Positions 12,241 through 24,095 of a DNA stretch of 64,000 nucleotides are shown here, one piece after another. The stretch's first letter is position 1. Every line of letters begins with the position of its first letter. The notes below the pieces were generated by a model, which had not been told where the DNA came from, searched no databases, and saw only the letters and a program-made list of their open reading frames with translations. Position numbers and translations under genes: made by a program. Location of the stretch: assembly GCA_027574665.1 (NCBI GenBank), contig CM050650.1:53923304-53987303 (forward strand), written 5' to 3'. This stretch comes from Rhynochetos jubatus. Lineage: Eukaryota; Chordata; Aves; Eurypygiformes; Rhynochetidae.

Positions 12241-15200
12241 TGGCCTTATTGAGAAGGGGGGGAACCTGGCCTTACGGGAGCTACAGGAAACCATTTCTTC
12301 TGCTGCTAAGATTACATGGGGAAACATGGATTGCTGCCATGCTCAATTACGGTTGTTTCCTCTCCTGGTAAAAGACGGCCCGTCAGGAAGCGGTAGGAGC
12401 GAAGGCGAGGTTAGTCCCTGGATACGCAGACGTGCTGGGTGTATCCTCTGGGCTGCAAGCTGCTGAATTTCTAGCAGGAAAAAATAGAAGAGCAGCAGAG
12501 TTTGAGAAAGCAGTTTAAATGTCGAGGTTCTGGTTTTCCACAGCTGACAGCCAGCCTGCCCTCTGCACTCCCAACCGTAAATCAAGGACCCTGTACCTCT
12601 GGGCACAGCAACCAGGATAACTAATTCCATATCTGCTTCCAAAACGGAGGAGAGACCCTCGCCTTAGTGTGCAGAACAGTATTTTTTCATGCTTTATAAA
12701 ACAGCATTTTGGGTGAAGGCAGATACTCCAAGATTCCCTTTCCAAAACCTTCATGTGGATAGCAGGAGAATGCCTGATTCTGGGAAGTAAGCCTCTGAAA
12801 TGGCACACACAGAAATAAGCAGTTGTGCTTACTGTCACACTCAGCTCCTTAATAGCATAGCAGCGTTTCCCGGTGCTTGTTGCTGAGCTGGGTCCTGCAC
12901 GAATAAAGGCGCAGTGCTGCCCATAGCCCCGTGCAGATGGGGTGATAGGCTCGTCTGGCCAGAAGAAACCAGGGGTGACTGCATCCCTGTCGGGTGTTCC
13001 TGGGCGCTGGCTTCCCTGCGGTGGGAGAGGGCTGTGCTTTCTCCTCTGATCTCCAGCAATTTTAGCTGGGGAGGGAAGTGCACAATTCTGCTGCTGAGGT
13101 GGTGAGAAATTAGGGAAGGCATGGAGGGCTCTCCTTTATTGGTAAGCCCCTGAAGCTGGTACTGCCAGCTTTCAGCTGGCCGGGGGAAGCTGCGGTCCTG
13201 ATGGAGAGTCAGGCAGGGGGCCTGTTCAGGATCTCAGGCCTGACTCTCAAAAACGGTGGGGGGCAGCCCCAAACTCAGAGAATCATAATTAAAGGGATGA
13301 GGAGTGCACAGTGGTGTGCTGAAGAGGCAAGGGAAAAGGACATGGGAAACAGAGAAGGAAGGCTAAGAAGTTTCTTTGAGTGAATTTTCCTTTTTATGGG
13401 CAAAGTATATCCTGTTTGTGCCAGACTGTCCTGGTGAAAAGCATAACAAAGTTGAAGATGGTTTTTCTTACTACCATGACGCTGGGAAAAATACATGAGT
13501 GGAGAGGAACAAAGGTTGGAGTAGGTACTTGTTGCTGTCACTGGGGATTTTATACAGCACCTAGTGCAAGGCAGAATAAAATACCATTTCTTCCACAAAG
13601 AAATTACAGATTGTAAGACCTTCTAAGTGTTGGGAGAAAAAAGAAAAATAAACATTTAATAGTCCAAAAAACATTTAGTGCATTTTATTTAGAGAAACTA
13701 TTTAGGGACCACCAAATTGGATAAAGAATTATTTTGCTAAACAAGCAAGTGTTTTGCTTCTGGTAGTGTGGTGATAATTATGTATATGCCCCTTATGCAT
13801 ATACCTGTCAGGAACCTGTGTATATTGTGTCTCAAGCAAGAATTAAATTGCGCAGTAAATATGTAGGGTGTAGGGTGCTATAAAGGTTTTACTGCCATGT
13901 GTTGTTGCCATAGAGATTTACAAATCCAAAGTTTAGTAAAGTGCTTTCCTTATCGTTTTATGATGTTATGATACTTCATTTAAAGGATAGAAGGATTAGG
14001 TTAGAATATAATCTCATATAGGAACAGAATATTAGTGTACCACTAAATATTTTGGATGATGTTTGTGTATGGAGTTTGACTTAGAGTTGCAAAATTGTTA
14101 GAAAAAGAATTACCTGTTCCTAAAATAAAATCAGCCTTTGAATACTTCTCGGCATACTCTTAAGAGTGTATTCATAGTGAAAACCTTATTTTGTAGTAGT
14201 TTCTGACAGCGCCCCCGTCCCCGCTGACAATGAAAAACGGATTTCATACAGCGGGATCATTGTTACAATAGGATTTCAGTACCACTTGTGCGTTGTATTG
14301 TTTCATTGTGTTGCGCAGTGTGCCCATCTATGAGGGGAATGCCCTGTAGTGATTACTGGTATAAAGTAGGAATTTGATATCTGTTTCATTAGACTTAAAC
14401 ATGCAGCCACGCCAGAACATAGGCTAAGCTTCCTGATTCCAAAGCAAGAAATTCATCTCCATCTCCCTAAAGGTGCTTTAATCACATATATGTTAATTTC
14501 TTAATTCGTGCTGTTTTTCTGTTTACCATTTGTTCCTGCTCCAAGTGTCAGGAAAGGAGCTCGCTGCAGCTGGCACGGGGACACACTTGCACTCACTTTG
14601 AGGAACAGGTCTTGGCGAACACAGCGCGCAAAAGGAGGCGGCAGCAGGAGCAAGGGAAACAGGGAGGTGATGTCAGGTGCAGCTACTACATGGCTTAAGA
14701 AGTTGTTAACGTATTCTGCGTTCCAAGCTGGCAATGGTAACCTGTGCCTGACTGCTGACCAGCCTGGTGGGTAGTGGTGGCCTGGCAGGTATCCGAGCAG
14801 ACAGGAGTTATGTTTTGATGATCTTAGTGAAGATCACCGCAGGGAAAGGAGGATAGAAGATAATATACTGTTATTAGGGAAGCTGGACATTAAGGGTGCT
14901 TTGAACTAACTTTTCATGAATAAAATTTGCATGTAATCTTGTGTGTCAAGATAATGAGCATGTGAAAGAGCTGGTTTTACTTGTGATAAATACCTACTTT
15001 TTAAGTATGTTGGAATGTACATTTGCATAGATACAACTTTTTTGTTAGCATGCATATACACACATATGTTTATTTTTTTACATAGAGGACTTCCTTGGTT
15101 ACATGCCAGAGAGAAAGATCCCAGTAGTGTGCTTTCAAATTGATTTTAATTTATGAAGGGAAAAACGTAAATCACGTTCAGAATGCTTTTCCAGAGATGT

Positions 15201-18200
15201 TTTGTTACACCTTCTTCACAAAGACTTCAGGGCTTTACAATGAGAAGGTGTGCGGGGGGGGTGTGTCAGTGATGGTGAAGGAAACATATTATTTTCAGAA
15301 TTTTGAGAAGGGGAGAGTTTGTTTTGATGTAAAGTCAGGGCAAGGTTTCATAGACTGTAGAAACAGCTTACATAGCTGTGTGGTTTAATATAAAGTTTCT
15401 GCGTCTAGAGTGGCAGTACTGAACTCGGTGAGCTCTATCAGTTATTTCTCATAACTGCTATGAAAGCTTTTATATCAAACTGTACCATTGTGCATTCTGC
15501 TTATTGTACAGAATCTTGAACTGTTGTAACCATGCTGCAAAGAGCCTGACACAGTTTTATTAGGTCTATTTTTGTAACTCTCTCTGTAACGCTGCATAGC
15601 TTAATGACTCAACCCCTCAGATGCCATAAAAATTAATGGAAAGTCTCCTATTGAATCGGTCTGATCTGTATGTTCTCTTTGTTCTCACAGTGTCCAGCTA
15701 TAGGGAGGTCAAGGGAACCATGACAACCCTTCAGTATCCTCTAAAATAGCTGTTCTTAATATAAAAATGTCATGACTTGTACACTGGGTATTTTATGCCT
15801 TCCCCTGAATATCAAGGCAAGCGCTGGGCTGCCTGGCCTCATGCTTCTGTCACATTTCTGACCCCGCTGGCTGTCAAGACAGACTTTGAACCTGTCACTT
15901 CATGGATAGTGGAATTGTTACTTCTGCTGAATGGAAGATTGTCCTTTCTGAGCCCTATGAAAAGGAGGGAAAGTTTCTCTAGGAGCTTGTTGGGTTTATT
16001 TTTAATGGTAGCCATTTCGAAGCTCAGCCAGAAGGCAAAGCATCCGCCTTATTCCTGTCAGAAATACACTGCTAGCAAGGGACAGGTAAGCAGGTCAGGA
16101 ATGTGGATCAGGTACAGTTGTGAGGTTCCGCAGGTTTTCCTATAGATGCCTGTGCTCATTGTGTGAATCTTACTGTAACGACTTGACATGCGAGCCCCAG
16201 CCAGAGAGGTGCACGCAGGTTTAACTCTTCTGCTCAGAAAAGGTTTGGATCTAATTTAAATTTGCCTCCTTAGAACTGTTGAGGAATGTGAAATAGTGTC
16301 TCAGATTAATCACCTGTAGCCTGAATTAATGTATTAGCATGTTTTGCGGTGCAGGGAGGTACGCTGCCAGTCTGAGGCTGCCTAGGGAAGGATGGACAAG
16401 TCTCTCAAGCTGCTATGAGCCTGCATTAGGAAAAATACCAGTCCTTTTAGGTATCTTATTCAAAGTTGTCCCATGAAAATCTGAGCATCCTTTGCTTTCT
16501 AGGTAAGATAGTTCTGCTTAACTTTAAACATTTCACGAGATGTGTGCTATGTAGGTGAAGTCCTGTTGTAAACAGTGTGTTTATTAGGCGCTAACATGTT
16601 TCCCTTCAGCAAATGCTCTCATTTCACCACTTTTTTTGGTCCCTCCTCCCTCTTACCCCTTTCACCTCCCCAGACGAGCCTGTTTGCTCTGGCCCGTGTT
16701 CTGGCATTCATTGATGTACTTCTTACAGCTATCCAAACCAAAGGTATTATTGAAATACAGAGTCGTGTTCCACACATTTTTGGTAGGCGTCCCCGTTAAG
16801 ATCCAACTGCCAGAAATAAGCTGCTAATGTTTACAGTGACTCTCCACACAGTAGTCCTGTGTTTCAGGAATGGAAATAGATTTCCACCCCCTCCTGCCAT
16901 CTTGGGCTGTGAAGGTCAAACACATGCCTATGCCAGGGCATTGATTGCAAAGCGTTGTGAAAGAGCATCTTCCCTTCGTCTGTGCCCTTTCCATATGCAT
17001 TTATACTTTAATAGGAAAAAGTTGGACTTTTTTTTTTTTCCCCCTTCCCGGTTTCTGACCTGTTCCCAGCCTCCCTGCTTTTAACTTGTATAGCGGCATT
17101 GTATGCTGTACTCTGCATTGCCTTGTGCAGATGGGGACCCGTCTGCTCTTGCTGACCCGACGGGTCGGTAGCATGCACATCTTTTTTTGCATTTTTGAGA
17201 TTAATGCGGTTACACAAATTTCACCTGGTGGCTTGGAGAGCAAGCGCATATACCTGATAATCAAAACCGCTTTCCTGACATTTGTAACATCTGGTGGAAT
17301 AAGGGGATATGCTGGAGTATGCAGCTCTGCAGTAGTTTGTCAGAATCTGAGATACAGAAGTTCAAACTCAAATAGTTGTATTTTTGGTAGCTTTATTCTA
17401 AACTTTTATTCTGCATGGAAATCTATGCAGAAAGTTTGTATGTTGTGCCAGTGCCTAGTATTTACGTCCATAAGCAGAAGTGTGTATGTTACTTAGCAAA
17501 GTCCATTAGTCCTCCTGTGCTAAGTGGTTTTATTTTATTATTATTAAAATATGAATGTACTTGACTTTAATTTTTTTGCCAGCAGAGTTCTCTGACAAAA
17601 CATTTTTCTCCTTTACACTTTCAGATGTCAAATACAAAGCATTCTGCCAGCGCGTTCAACTGACTGTTGTGCAGTGACCGATAAATCCTGACTTTATAAT
17701 AAGTGTCAAATCATTCCAACTTCTCTTTGTAGTCACTCTATTAATGGGAATCTCAATGGATTCCTTTGGTATTCACATGTATATCAGAACCAATTCTCTG
17801 GGAATTCCAGAGCAATTCATCATTTACTGTGTTTTATGATGCCAAAAAATGTTGCATGCATACATTATAAGATGGAAATTTAGGAATGTATTTGACAACT
17901 GGAAGTAGAAATCTGAAATAACTTCTGTTTTCATTAGAATATTTTATTAAATACTCATTTTGGGTTTAAAAATAGTGGGTTGTTTACTTTCCTGGCTCTC
18001 AGACTGTTTTATGGAAAGGTCTCAGCCAGTAGGGAAGTCTTAGGAGAAACATGTTGTAACTTTTGATGAATAAATTAAGGCATTTCAGGAATGGTATTTC
18101 TGCTCAGTATTTGTGTTGCTTACAGATTTTTTCCACCGGAGAAGATCCGTGGGATTACATAGCTGGAACACTGCAGTTTGTATGGTAATAAACGCAACTG

Positions 18201-19260
18201 GTGCACAGCAGTCTTCACGGCAGGGTTTTGCTTAACTGTTAAACTTGTAACAAAATGACAGGGTTTATTATCATGTCTTGGTTTTAAAAATATTACTGAC
18301 CTAAAGCAATTAGAGCACACCAGTGGCTACTGGGTTACAGCTCTATCGGGCAGAATGAATTCGAAAGCTAGGTCTTTTTTTTTCGTTTCAAGCTGTTTGA
18401 AATATGGGATCTGTGTCAAAATGGGACATAGTGGCACGTAATTGAAGGCTTATTACAAATTGCCCTGGCTTATTATTCTTGGTATCAAATAGCTGTGTGC
18501 TTCTTCCTACCTGTGAAACTAAACTGACCGTCCACGTTTGTGTAGACCGTATAGTGTTACTGTTGGAATCAAGCCCACAATGTAGGGCTGTGTGTATGAG
18601 CAAACTGATGGGTTTAGACTTTTTTTTCTATTATCATAAAAATCCTTTAGGGTTTGGCTTGCATGTGAAAGAAAGAAAGTAAAAGGAACTTGTGAAAATT
18701 AACTTGGCTCTTATTTTTTTATGCATCAGACCAAAATATTTTAAAAATATTATTTGTTATGAATGCTTTTATTGTTCTATTTTATTATTAATGCTAGAGA
18801 TTTTTTTTTTTTCAAACATTTCAGACAATTCCTTTGACTCTTTGTGCTTTGTAAGTGAATGAATGACTTCTCAAGCTGGATCTTAAGTGTTACATATGAA
18901 TATTTTTTATAATCATTAACTTGAAAACAAAAGAGAAATACAAATGGTGGTTTTGTGTGAGACAGCTTAGAACTGTTTGGAGAAGTTAGGGGGTCAATTT
19001 AATGAATAGACAGACAGAATGTCATAATTCAAAATTCATTTTCAAAATTCATTTTCTGTTTCGTTGTACTTGCAGTTTGGTGATATCTAAAGGAGGTCAT
19101 CCTGGCCAGTATCAGTGTGGTGCAAAAATGAAGCATCTTCTCTTTTTTTAGTTTTGCCATGTTTTGAATAGAGGAGAATGATGGAGTTAACTGTATGGTA
19201 GGGATGAATTTTGAGGCAATATAAATCAGATATACAATCCTTTCTTAAGTTCTGACATTA

Positions 19261-19331
19261 TTTCCTTACATGTAAGGAAAACATATACATATGTTTTACA
19301 TCCCGCAGTGGATGCTGTGGGATGTAAAATA
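19261..19331. repeat. Three consecutive inverted repeats
   Basis: This 71-bp segment contains a perfect 20-bp palindrome at 19261-19280 (centre acatgt), a 9-2-9 inverted repeat at 19278-19297, and a hairpin at 19292-19331. In the hairpin 17 pairs (left TGTTTTACATCCCGCAG) close a 6-nt loop, tggatg. The two imperfect pairs of the hairpin are G-T on the plus strand, so they would be G-U in sense RNA. No transposon ends or target duplications are recognisable. Confidence 0.85.
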
Positions 19332-21467
19332 CTTGCTGTCTTTGGCTTGGGTTGATTTGTGTATCTATGTTGCTTTTTCGATGAAAGCAACGCTTTCTGG
19401 ATACCTGCACACATAAATTCATAACAGAAGCTCTTTGCCTCAGAAAAATTATTCAGTTGGCATCTTCCAGTACAGCTCCTGGCAAGTCAAGATGTGAATG
19501 AAAATGTTTGTGTTTTTGTTCTCATTTTTCAAAACTAGAGGCTTCCAACCCCAGAGGTGTCCGCACCTAGTCAGGAGGTTGTGTGCTGCTTTTGTGGAGA
19601 GGCTAACTCCTATCGCTAGCCGCCCTCGGTCTGGTAAACCAGCAAAAGCATATGGCAGGGTTGAAGTGAGTGTGTGCTTCAGCTATCAGTTCTCATCTCT
19701 AAGGTTTTTTGGTTTTTCTGTTCCCTCATCTTTTTTTGGATTTTAAGCTTGCTTCCACACAGAACTGGTCTTCCCTGGAGGGTTGGCACGAGCTGTATTT
19801 GGAGCTTATCCCCTATTTTGAGTCCTGAGCATTGACAACAATCCCTTCTGTCAGGCAGGAGGGCTGATGCCTGCAGCTCAACTTCTCTGGACGTTGTGGC
19901 ACTGGTGGATTTGGTCGCTTGTGAATAGGCCTTTCTTTGCAGCCACGTGCTCGCTGGCGGTGGGGCCACCCGTGTTCTGCGGGCTTTAACTGGGGTGCTG
20001 CGAATGAGCTAATTTTGCTCTAGGGACAGTCACAAGCCTTCAGCCTTGTAGAGACCACCTTTAAAAAAATCAGAGTGAGTGGGACGCCAACGTAAATGAA
20101 AAATGAGCACTTGTTCAGCTTGGTTTGGTCATTGTGCAGCGCCGTCGCTATCCCACGAGTGGCCCGTGCCTGCAGAAAGGAGGAGCGCAGGTGTGGGAAG
20201 GAGCGCTGGAGCATGCTGCGGTCCTGGCCTCCGCTCCTCCTGCGCTGAGCTAAGCTGAAGTTCACGTGAGGTGTTTGGATTTGGAGTGTATCACTCTGTT
20301 TCAAAGCTCTGACTTTACCTTCACAAGTTACACACATTTCTGAGCCGGTTTACTACGTAAAATTTAAAGGTTTCTATAATTGAGAGAAGAGATGGACTTA
20401 ATACAAAATCTGCCTATTTAATTTATGTTCTAATAAAATGATGGTTTCTTGTCTCACCCTTCCATCATTACTGTTTCCAGCTCCTGTACTCTTAACAGGA
20501 AAAGATTATCAAGGAATAAATAGGCTCTGGCTGGGGAAGATACTCCAACATGGAAATTTGCGGGGCATGTTTGTTATGATGGAGTGCCTGGGTTTCAATG
20601 CCATGTTGTCTCTTTGGAAACCATACAGGTTTTCTCATTGCCTGCAACAACGAGTAAAGGAAGACTAAGTTTTGGGGTCGCTTTTTCTGTGGGATGGAAA
20701 TACAGATGGAAAATACAGTAACAAATTCATAGGATCAGTATAGAAGAGGGTGTGCGTACAGATATTTAGTGTAGTTATTTTGCTTCTGCTGCTCCAACAA
20801 GTGACATGCAAGTTGTTTTCCACCTGCACTCTACGCAGTAGTTTTAAGAAACTGCAAGCTGTTCTGCATTTTGGGAACATGAGCTCTGCGAAACTTTCTG
20901 GGGAATTTGAGATGGCTGTTGCACATGTGGAATTGCACTTGGAAAAAAGAGTGTGTTTCACAGAGTCTGAGGTTTAACAGGCTCACTTTGATTTAAACTG
21001 GATATGTTTTCAAATTTCTGGAAGTAATACTTCCTTAAAACAGATCTGCCTTTTCAACATAGTCAGGAACTCCGAGACCAGGACCACATACTTACTTCCA
21101 AATGGCAACAGTTTCAGTAAGGTGTGGTTTCTAGTTAAAAGACTTCCTCCTAGCTCCTATGCTAAAACTCTGCATTGCAACTTAGATATATTATTAGCAT
21201 AATTATTTTTAAATGACCCCATGATTGTTTAGTTTTTTCTTAATATTCAAGACATAATTTTATGTTTGTGTTGCATCTCTTAACAGCAACAATGAAATAA
21301 AACACTGCTGTGTATTCTTCTCCCAGAATATGCACAATGTGTAGATTGTTACCTGTTAATGAATATGTACAATAACATATATGTTCTTTCATAAATTAGA
21401 CAAATAGAGAAACAAAACTAATCCATTCCATCTTTTAGACCTATTTTAAGTGTGTGTTTCTTCTATA

Positions 21468-21686
21468 AGGAAGGAATTCTTCCCGGAGAGGGCGGTGAGG
21501 CACTGGCACAGGTTGCCCAGAGAAGCTGTGGATGCCCCATCCCTGGCAGTGTCCAAGGCCAGGCTGGATGAGGCTGTGAGCAACCTGGTCTAGTGGAGGG
21601 TGTCCCTGCCCATGGCAGGGGGGTTGGAACTAGAGGATCTTTAAGGTCCCTTCCAACCCAAACCAGTCTGTGGTTCGATATTATAC
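21468..21686 (+). mobile_element. CR1 LINE 3' fragment (copy B of the inverted pair)
   Basis: This is CR1 in sense orientation, from aaggaattcttcccggagagg through gaagctgtggatgccccatc and ctagtggagggtgtccctgc to the degenerate end ctgtggttcgatatta. It is truncated at its 5' side near 21468. The degenerate terminal octamer is identical to that of the 4681 element, and the match continues past the CR1 end to 21854. It ends about 860 bp before exon 2. Confidence 0.94.
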
Positions 21687-21854
21687 TAAAACAGTTGCTA
21701 ATTCACCCTGCCCACCCCCTCACCTGGCCCTCTGTGGCATACATATGTGAAGTTTAGGAGGATTTCTCTTGCCACTTAAAATCCAGCCTGGTTTTTATTT
21801 TGGTTTTGGATTTTTTTTTTTCCTTCTTTATCCATCACTTTAAAAGTAAGAATT
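21468..21854 (+). repeat. Inverted duplication, copy B
   Basis: This is the partner of 4512-4896 in opposite orientation, about 17 kb away. About 133 bp (21624-21756) match copy A without a mismatch by eye, spanning the CR1 end and its flank. The first about 85 bp (21468-21552) is far more diverged, with about ten differences. The block ends at gtaagaatt, 21854. Confidence 0.9.
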
Positions 21855-22490
21855 TTGACTGTAATTAACAGATGGTTACAATTAGATTCCTGGCTATAGC
21901 AATTTTATTGACAGGGTGACAGTCCTTCCTAGCAAAGGAGACATTTGGGACTGAGCAAACCATGTTTCCACCTCCAGTATATCTTAAAAGACCAACTGGC
22001 AGAGTGTCTTTGTGGGTGGCATAAACTCGCTTGTTAAAGTCATTTGGCTGGGCTTGTTTTCAGTCTGGCTGATTGTGCTTATTAGCAAGAAGTTTAATGT
22101 TTTAAATTGCTGTTAGTCATTGTCAAGGAACGGGCTACTCCTAGAAAGTAAGGCCAGTGAAATGTGTGTAATGACTGGCCATTGGATGAGGGGGCAGCTG
22201 CTGGGGACAACCAGAGCATGTGAGTGGGAGGGAATTGAGCCAGGCAGTGCCTGGGGATATGTTGTTCCTCTGCTGTGGTGTTGCTGTTCCTGCCTTCTCT
22301 CTCCCTGTAGGTATTAGCAAAGACTCACCTGTTTCTGAAGAGCTGCTGTGGTACTGCAGTTTCTGACTGTTCTTGCATGCTTGGGGCTAGGGGTTAAAAG
22401 GATGATGCAAGAGCTGTCTGCTGGATGTGCTGCAGGGACAGGGACTCCCTCAGAGTTGGGGTGTTACTTTTACTTTAGGAATTTAAAATG

Positions 22491-22541
22491 GATTAACCTC
22501 TTTTTTCTTTTTTTTTTTTTTTCCATTTGTCTTTGCCATAG
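22491..22541 (+). promoter_or_regulatory. SASH1: Splice acceptor region of SASH1 exon 2
   Basis: A plausible branch point, ttAac with A at 22496, lies 45 nt before the acceptor AG. It is followed by a polypyrimidine tract with T6-C-T15 at 22501-22522, then ccatttgtctttgccatag. There is no other AG between the branch site and 22540. The sequence shows the elements; the branch-point choice is an inference from the yUnAy consensus. Confidence 0.7.
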
Positions 22542-22724
<183 letters not shown>

Positions 22725-23195
22725 TGAAGAATTAGTATTTCAGCTTGAGGAGTTCTACCCAGGGAAATAACTGTATGTGATTGTCTTCATGCACGCAAAC
22801 ATTTCAGCCAACTCAATTAAACACTTCGAAATTAACAGGAGTATTTTTTCTAGGTATTTGTTATGATTCATTAAGCCTTGGCGTCTGCATCTCTTAGCTC
22901 TTTATAATTAGAGTATGTTTTGCTTGTGCACATTTGCTTGCAAACCTCAAGTCTTAGAGGCAAGATAAGTGTCTGATGAAAGCATTGTTTCCTTGTTCCA
23001 AGAGATGCTTCGAGTGTGAGCACAGCACAACTGTGCGCTGTTTTTCAGTGGCATTGTACAAGCTGTTAAAGTACTGTTTCTCAGAACTCTGAGGTGCAAA
23101 GATTGGTTTCAGGTTCTCAGATGTAAGCAATCTCCAATTTTGTGAACTCTTTTCCATCATTTTTCATTACCAAACCTGTAGCGGGGGACATTGAG

Positions 23196-24095
23196 TCACC
23201 AAGTCCTTCAGGCTGAAGGGACTTCAGGAGGTCTCTAATCCAACCTTCGGCTCGAAGCAGTGTTAACATTGAATTCAAACCAGGTTGCTCTGGGCTTTAT
23301 CTTAATGGGTTTGAAGACCTCCAAGGATGGAGGCTTTGCAGTCTCTCTGAGCAACCTGTTGGGCTGCTTCGCTGCCTTCATAGTGAACTTTTTTTTCCCC
23401 TGGTATTCTGTGAGATACACCCCTGGCAATTTGTACCTGCTGTCTCTTGTTCTCATGCCATCCACCACTGTGAAGAACTAGACTCCCCATAGGTACCAGC
23501 TGGCTGCCGGTAGGTCTCCTTGAAGTTGTCTTTTCTCCAAGCTCAATTTCCCAGCTCTTCTTGCTGGGCAAGAACTCAAGCCCTTGAGCACCTTGGTGGC
23601 CCTCCCCTGGACTTACTTAATTTTATCAATGCCTGTCTAGCATGCAGGACTGCAGAGCCAGAGGTGGTACTCAAGCATGGCCTGACAGGCGCCAGGGAGC
23701 GAGAACAAATCGCTTCCCTTGATCTCCTTTCTACGTTGCTGTTGACACGGGATGCTGCTGGCTCATGTTAAGTCTGCTGTCCCCTAGGCCTTTTCTGCAG
23801 AGCAGGCTGGCCCAGCCAGTCAGTCCCCAGTCTGTGCTGGTGCATGGGCTTGCTTCTCTTCAGGTGCAGGACTTTGCATTTGTTCAGCTGAATGTCCTGA
23901 GGTTCCTGCTGGGCCACTCCAAGTGGCAGCCCGGCCCTCCAGTGTCTTGACTGCAGCCTGAGGTGGGCGTCATCCATTACCTCGACACGGGTGCCCTCTG
24001 TTCCCTCCGCAGGTATCTGACAGCATAGGCCCCTGCACTGCTCTGCTTGTAACAGGCCTCCAAAGGCAGCACATTAAACACTACTCTTAAAGCCC
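23196..24095 (-). mobile_element. CR1 LINE fragment, long and old
   Basis: About 900 bp of CR1 lies in reverse orientation. Landmarks are aggctgaagggacttcagg, acctccaaggatggaggc, ctgagcaacctgttggg, gtaggtctccttgaag, ggtggccctcccctggac, gccttttctgcagagcag, gtgcaggactttgcatttg and cctgaggttcctgctgg, in the usual CR1 order. It reaches further into the 3' part of ORF2 and the region upstream of the 3' end than the other copies. It is eroded by many substitutions and small gaps. It begins only about 525 bp after the exon 2 donor. The outer limit near 24095 is approximate. Confidence 0.88.

Larger units (their letters stand above)
1..22541 (+). other. SASH1: SASH1 intron 1, 3' part (partial, continues upstream)
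   Basis: This is non-coding sequence leading to the exon 2 acceptor AG at 22540-22541. The first coding exon, expected to end just before the DGSLGN codons, was looked for on the plus strand and not found, so I infer it lies upstream of position 1. The stretches 796-4511, 5147-11032 and 11356-21467 hold no gene I can support. They contain homopolymer runs (T10A18 at 9511, T12 at 17028, T12 at 18801), a G-rich block at 12203-12240, an inverted-repeat cluster at 19261-19331 and a small CpG cluster at about 20137-20250 (about 10 CpGs). The open frames of 60-136 codons here show no recognisable family and no splice context. Calling all of this intron rather than partly 5' intergenic DNA is an inference from the missing exon 1. 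Confidence 0.75.
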
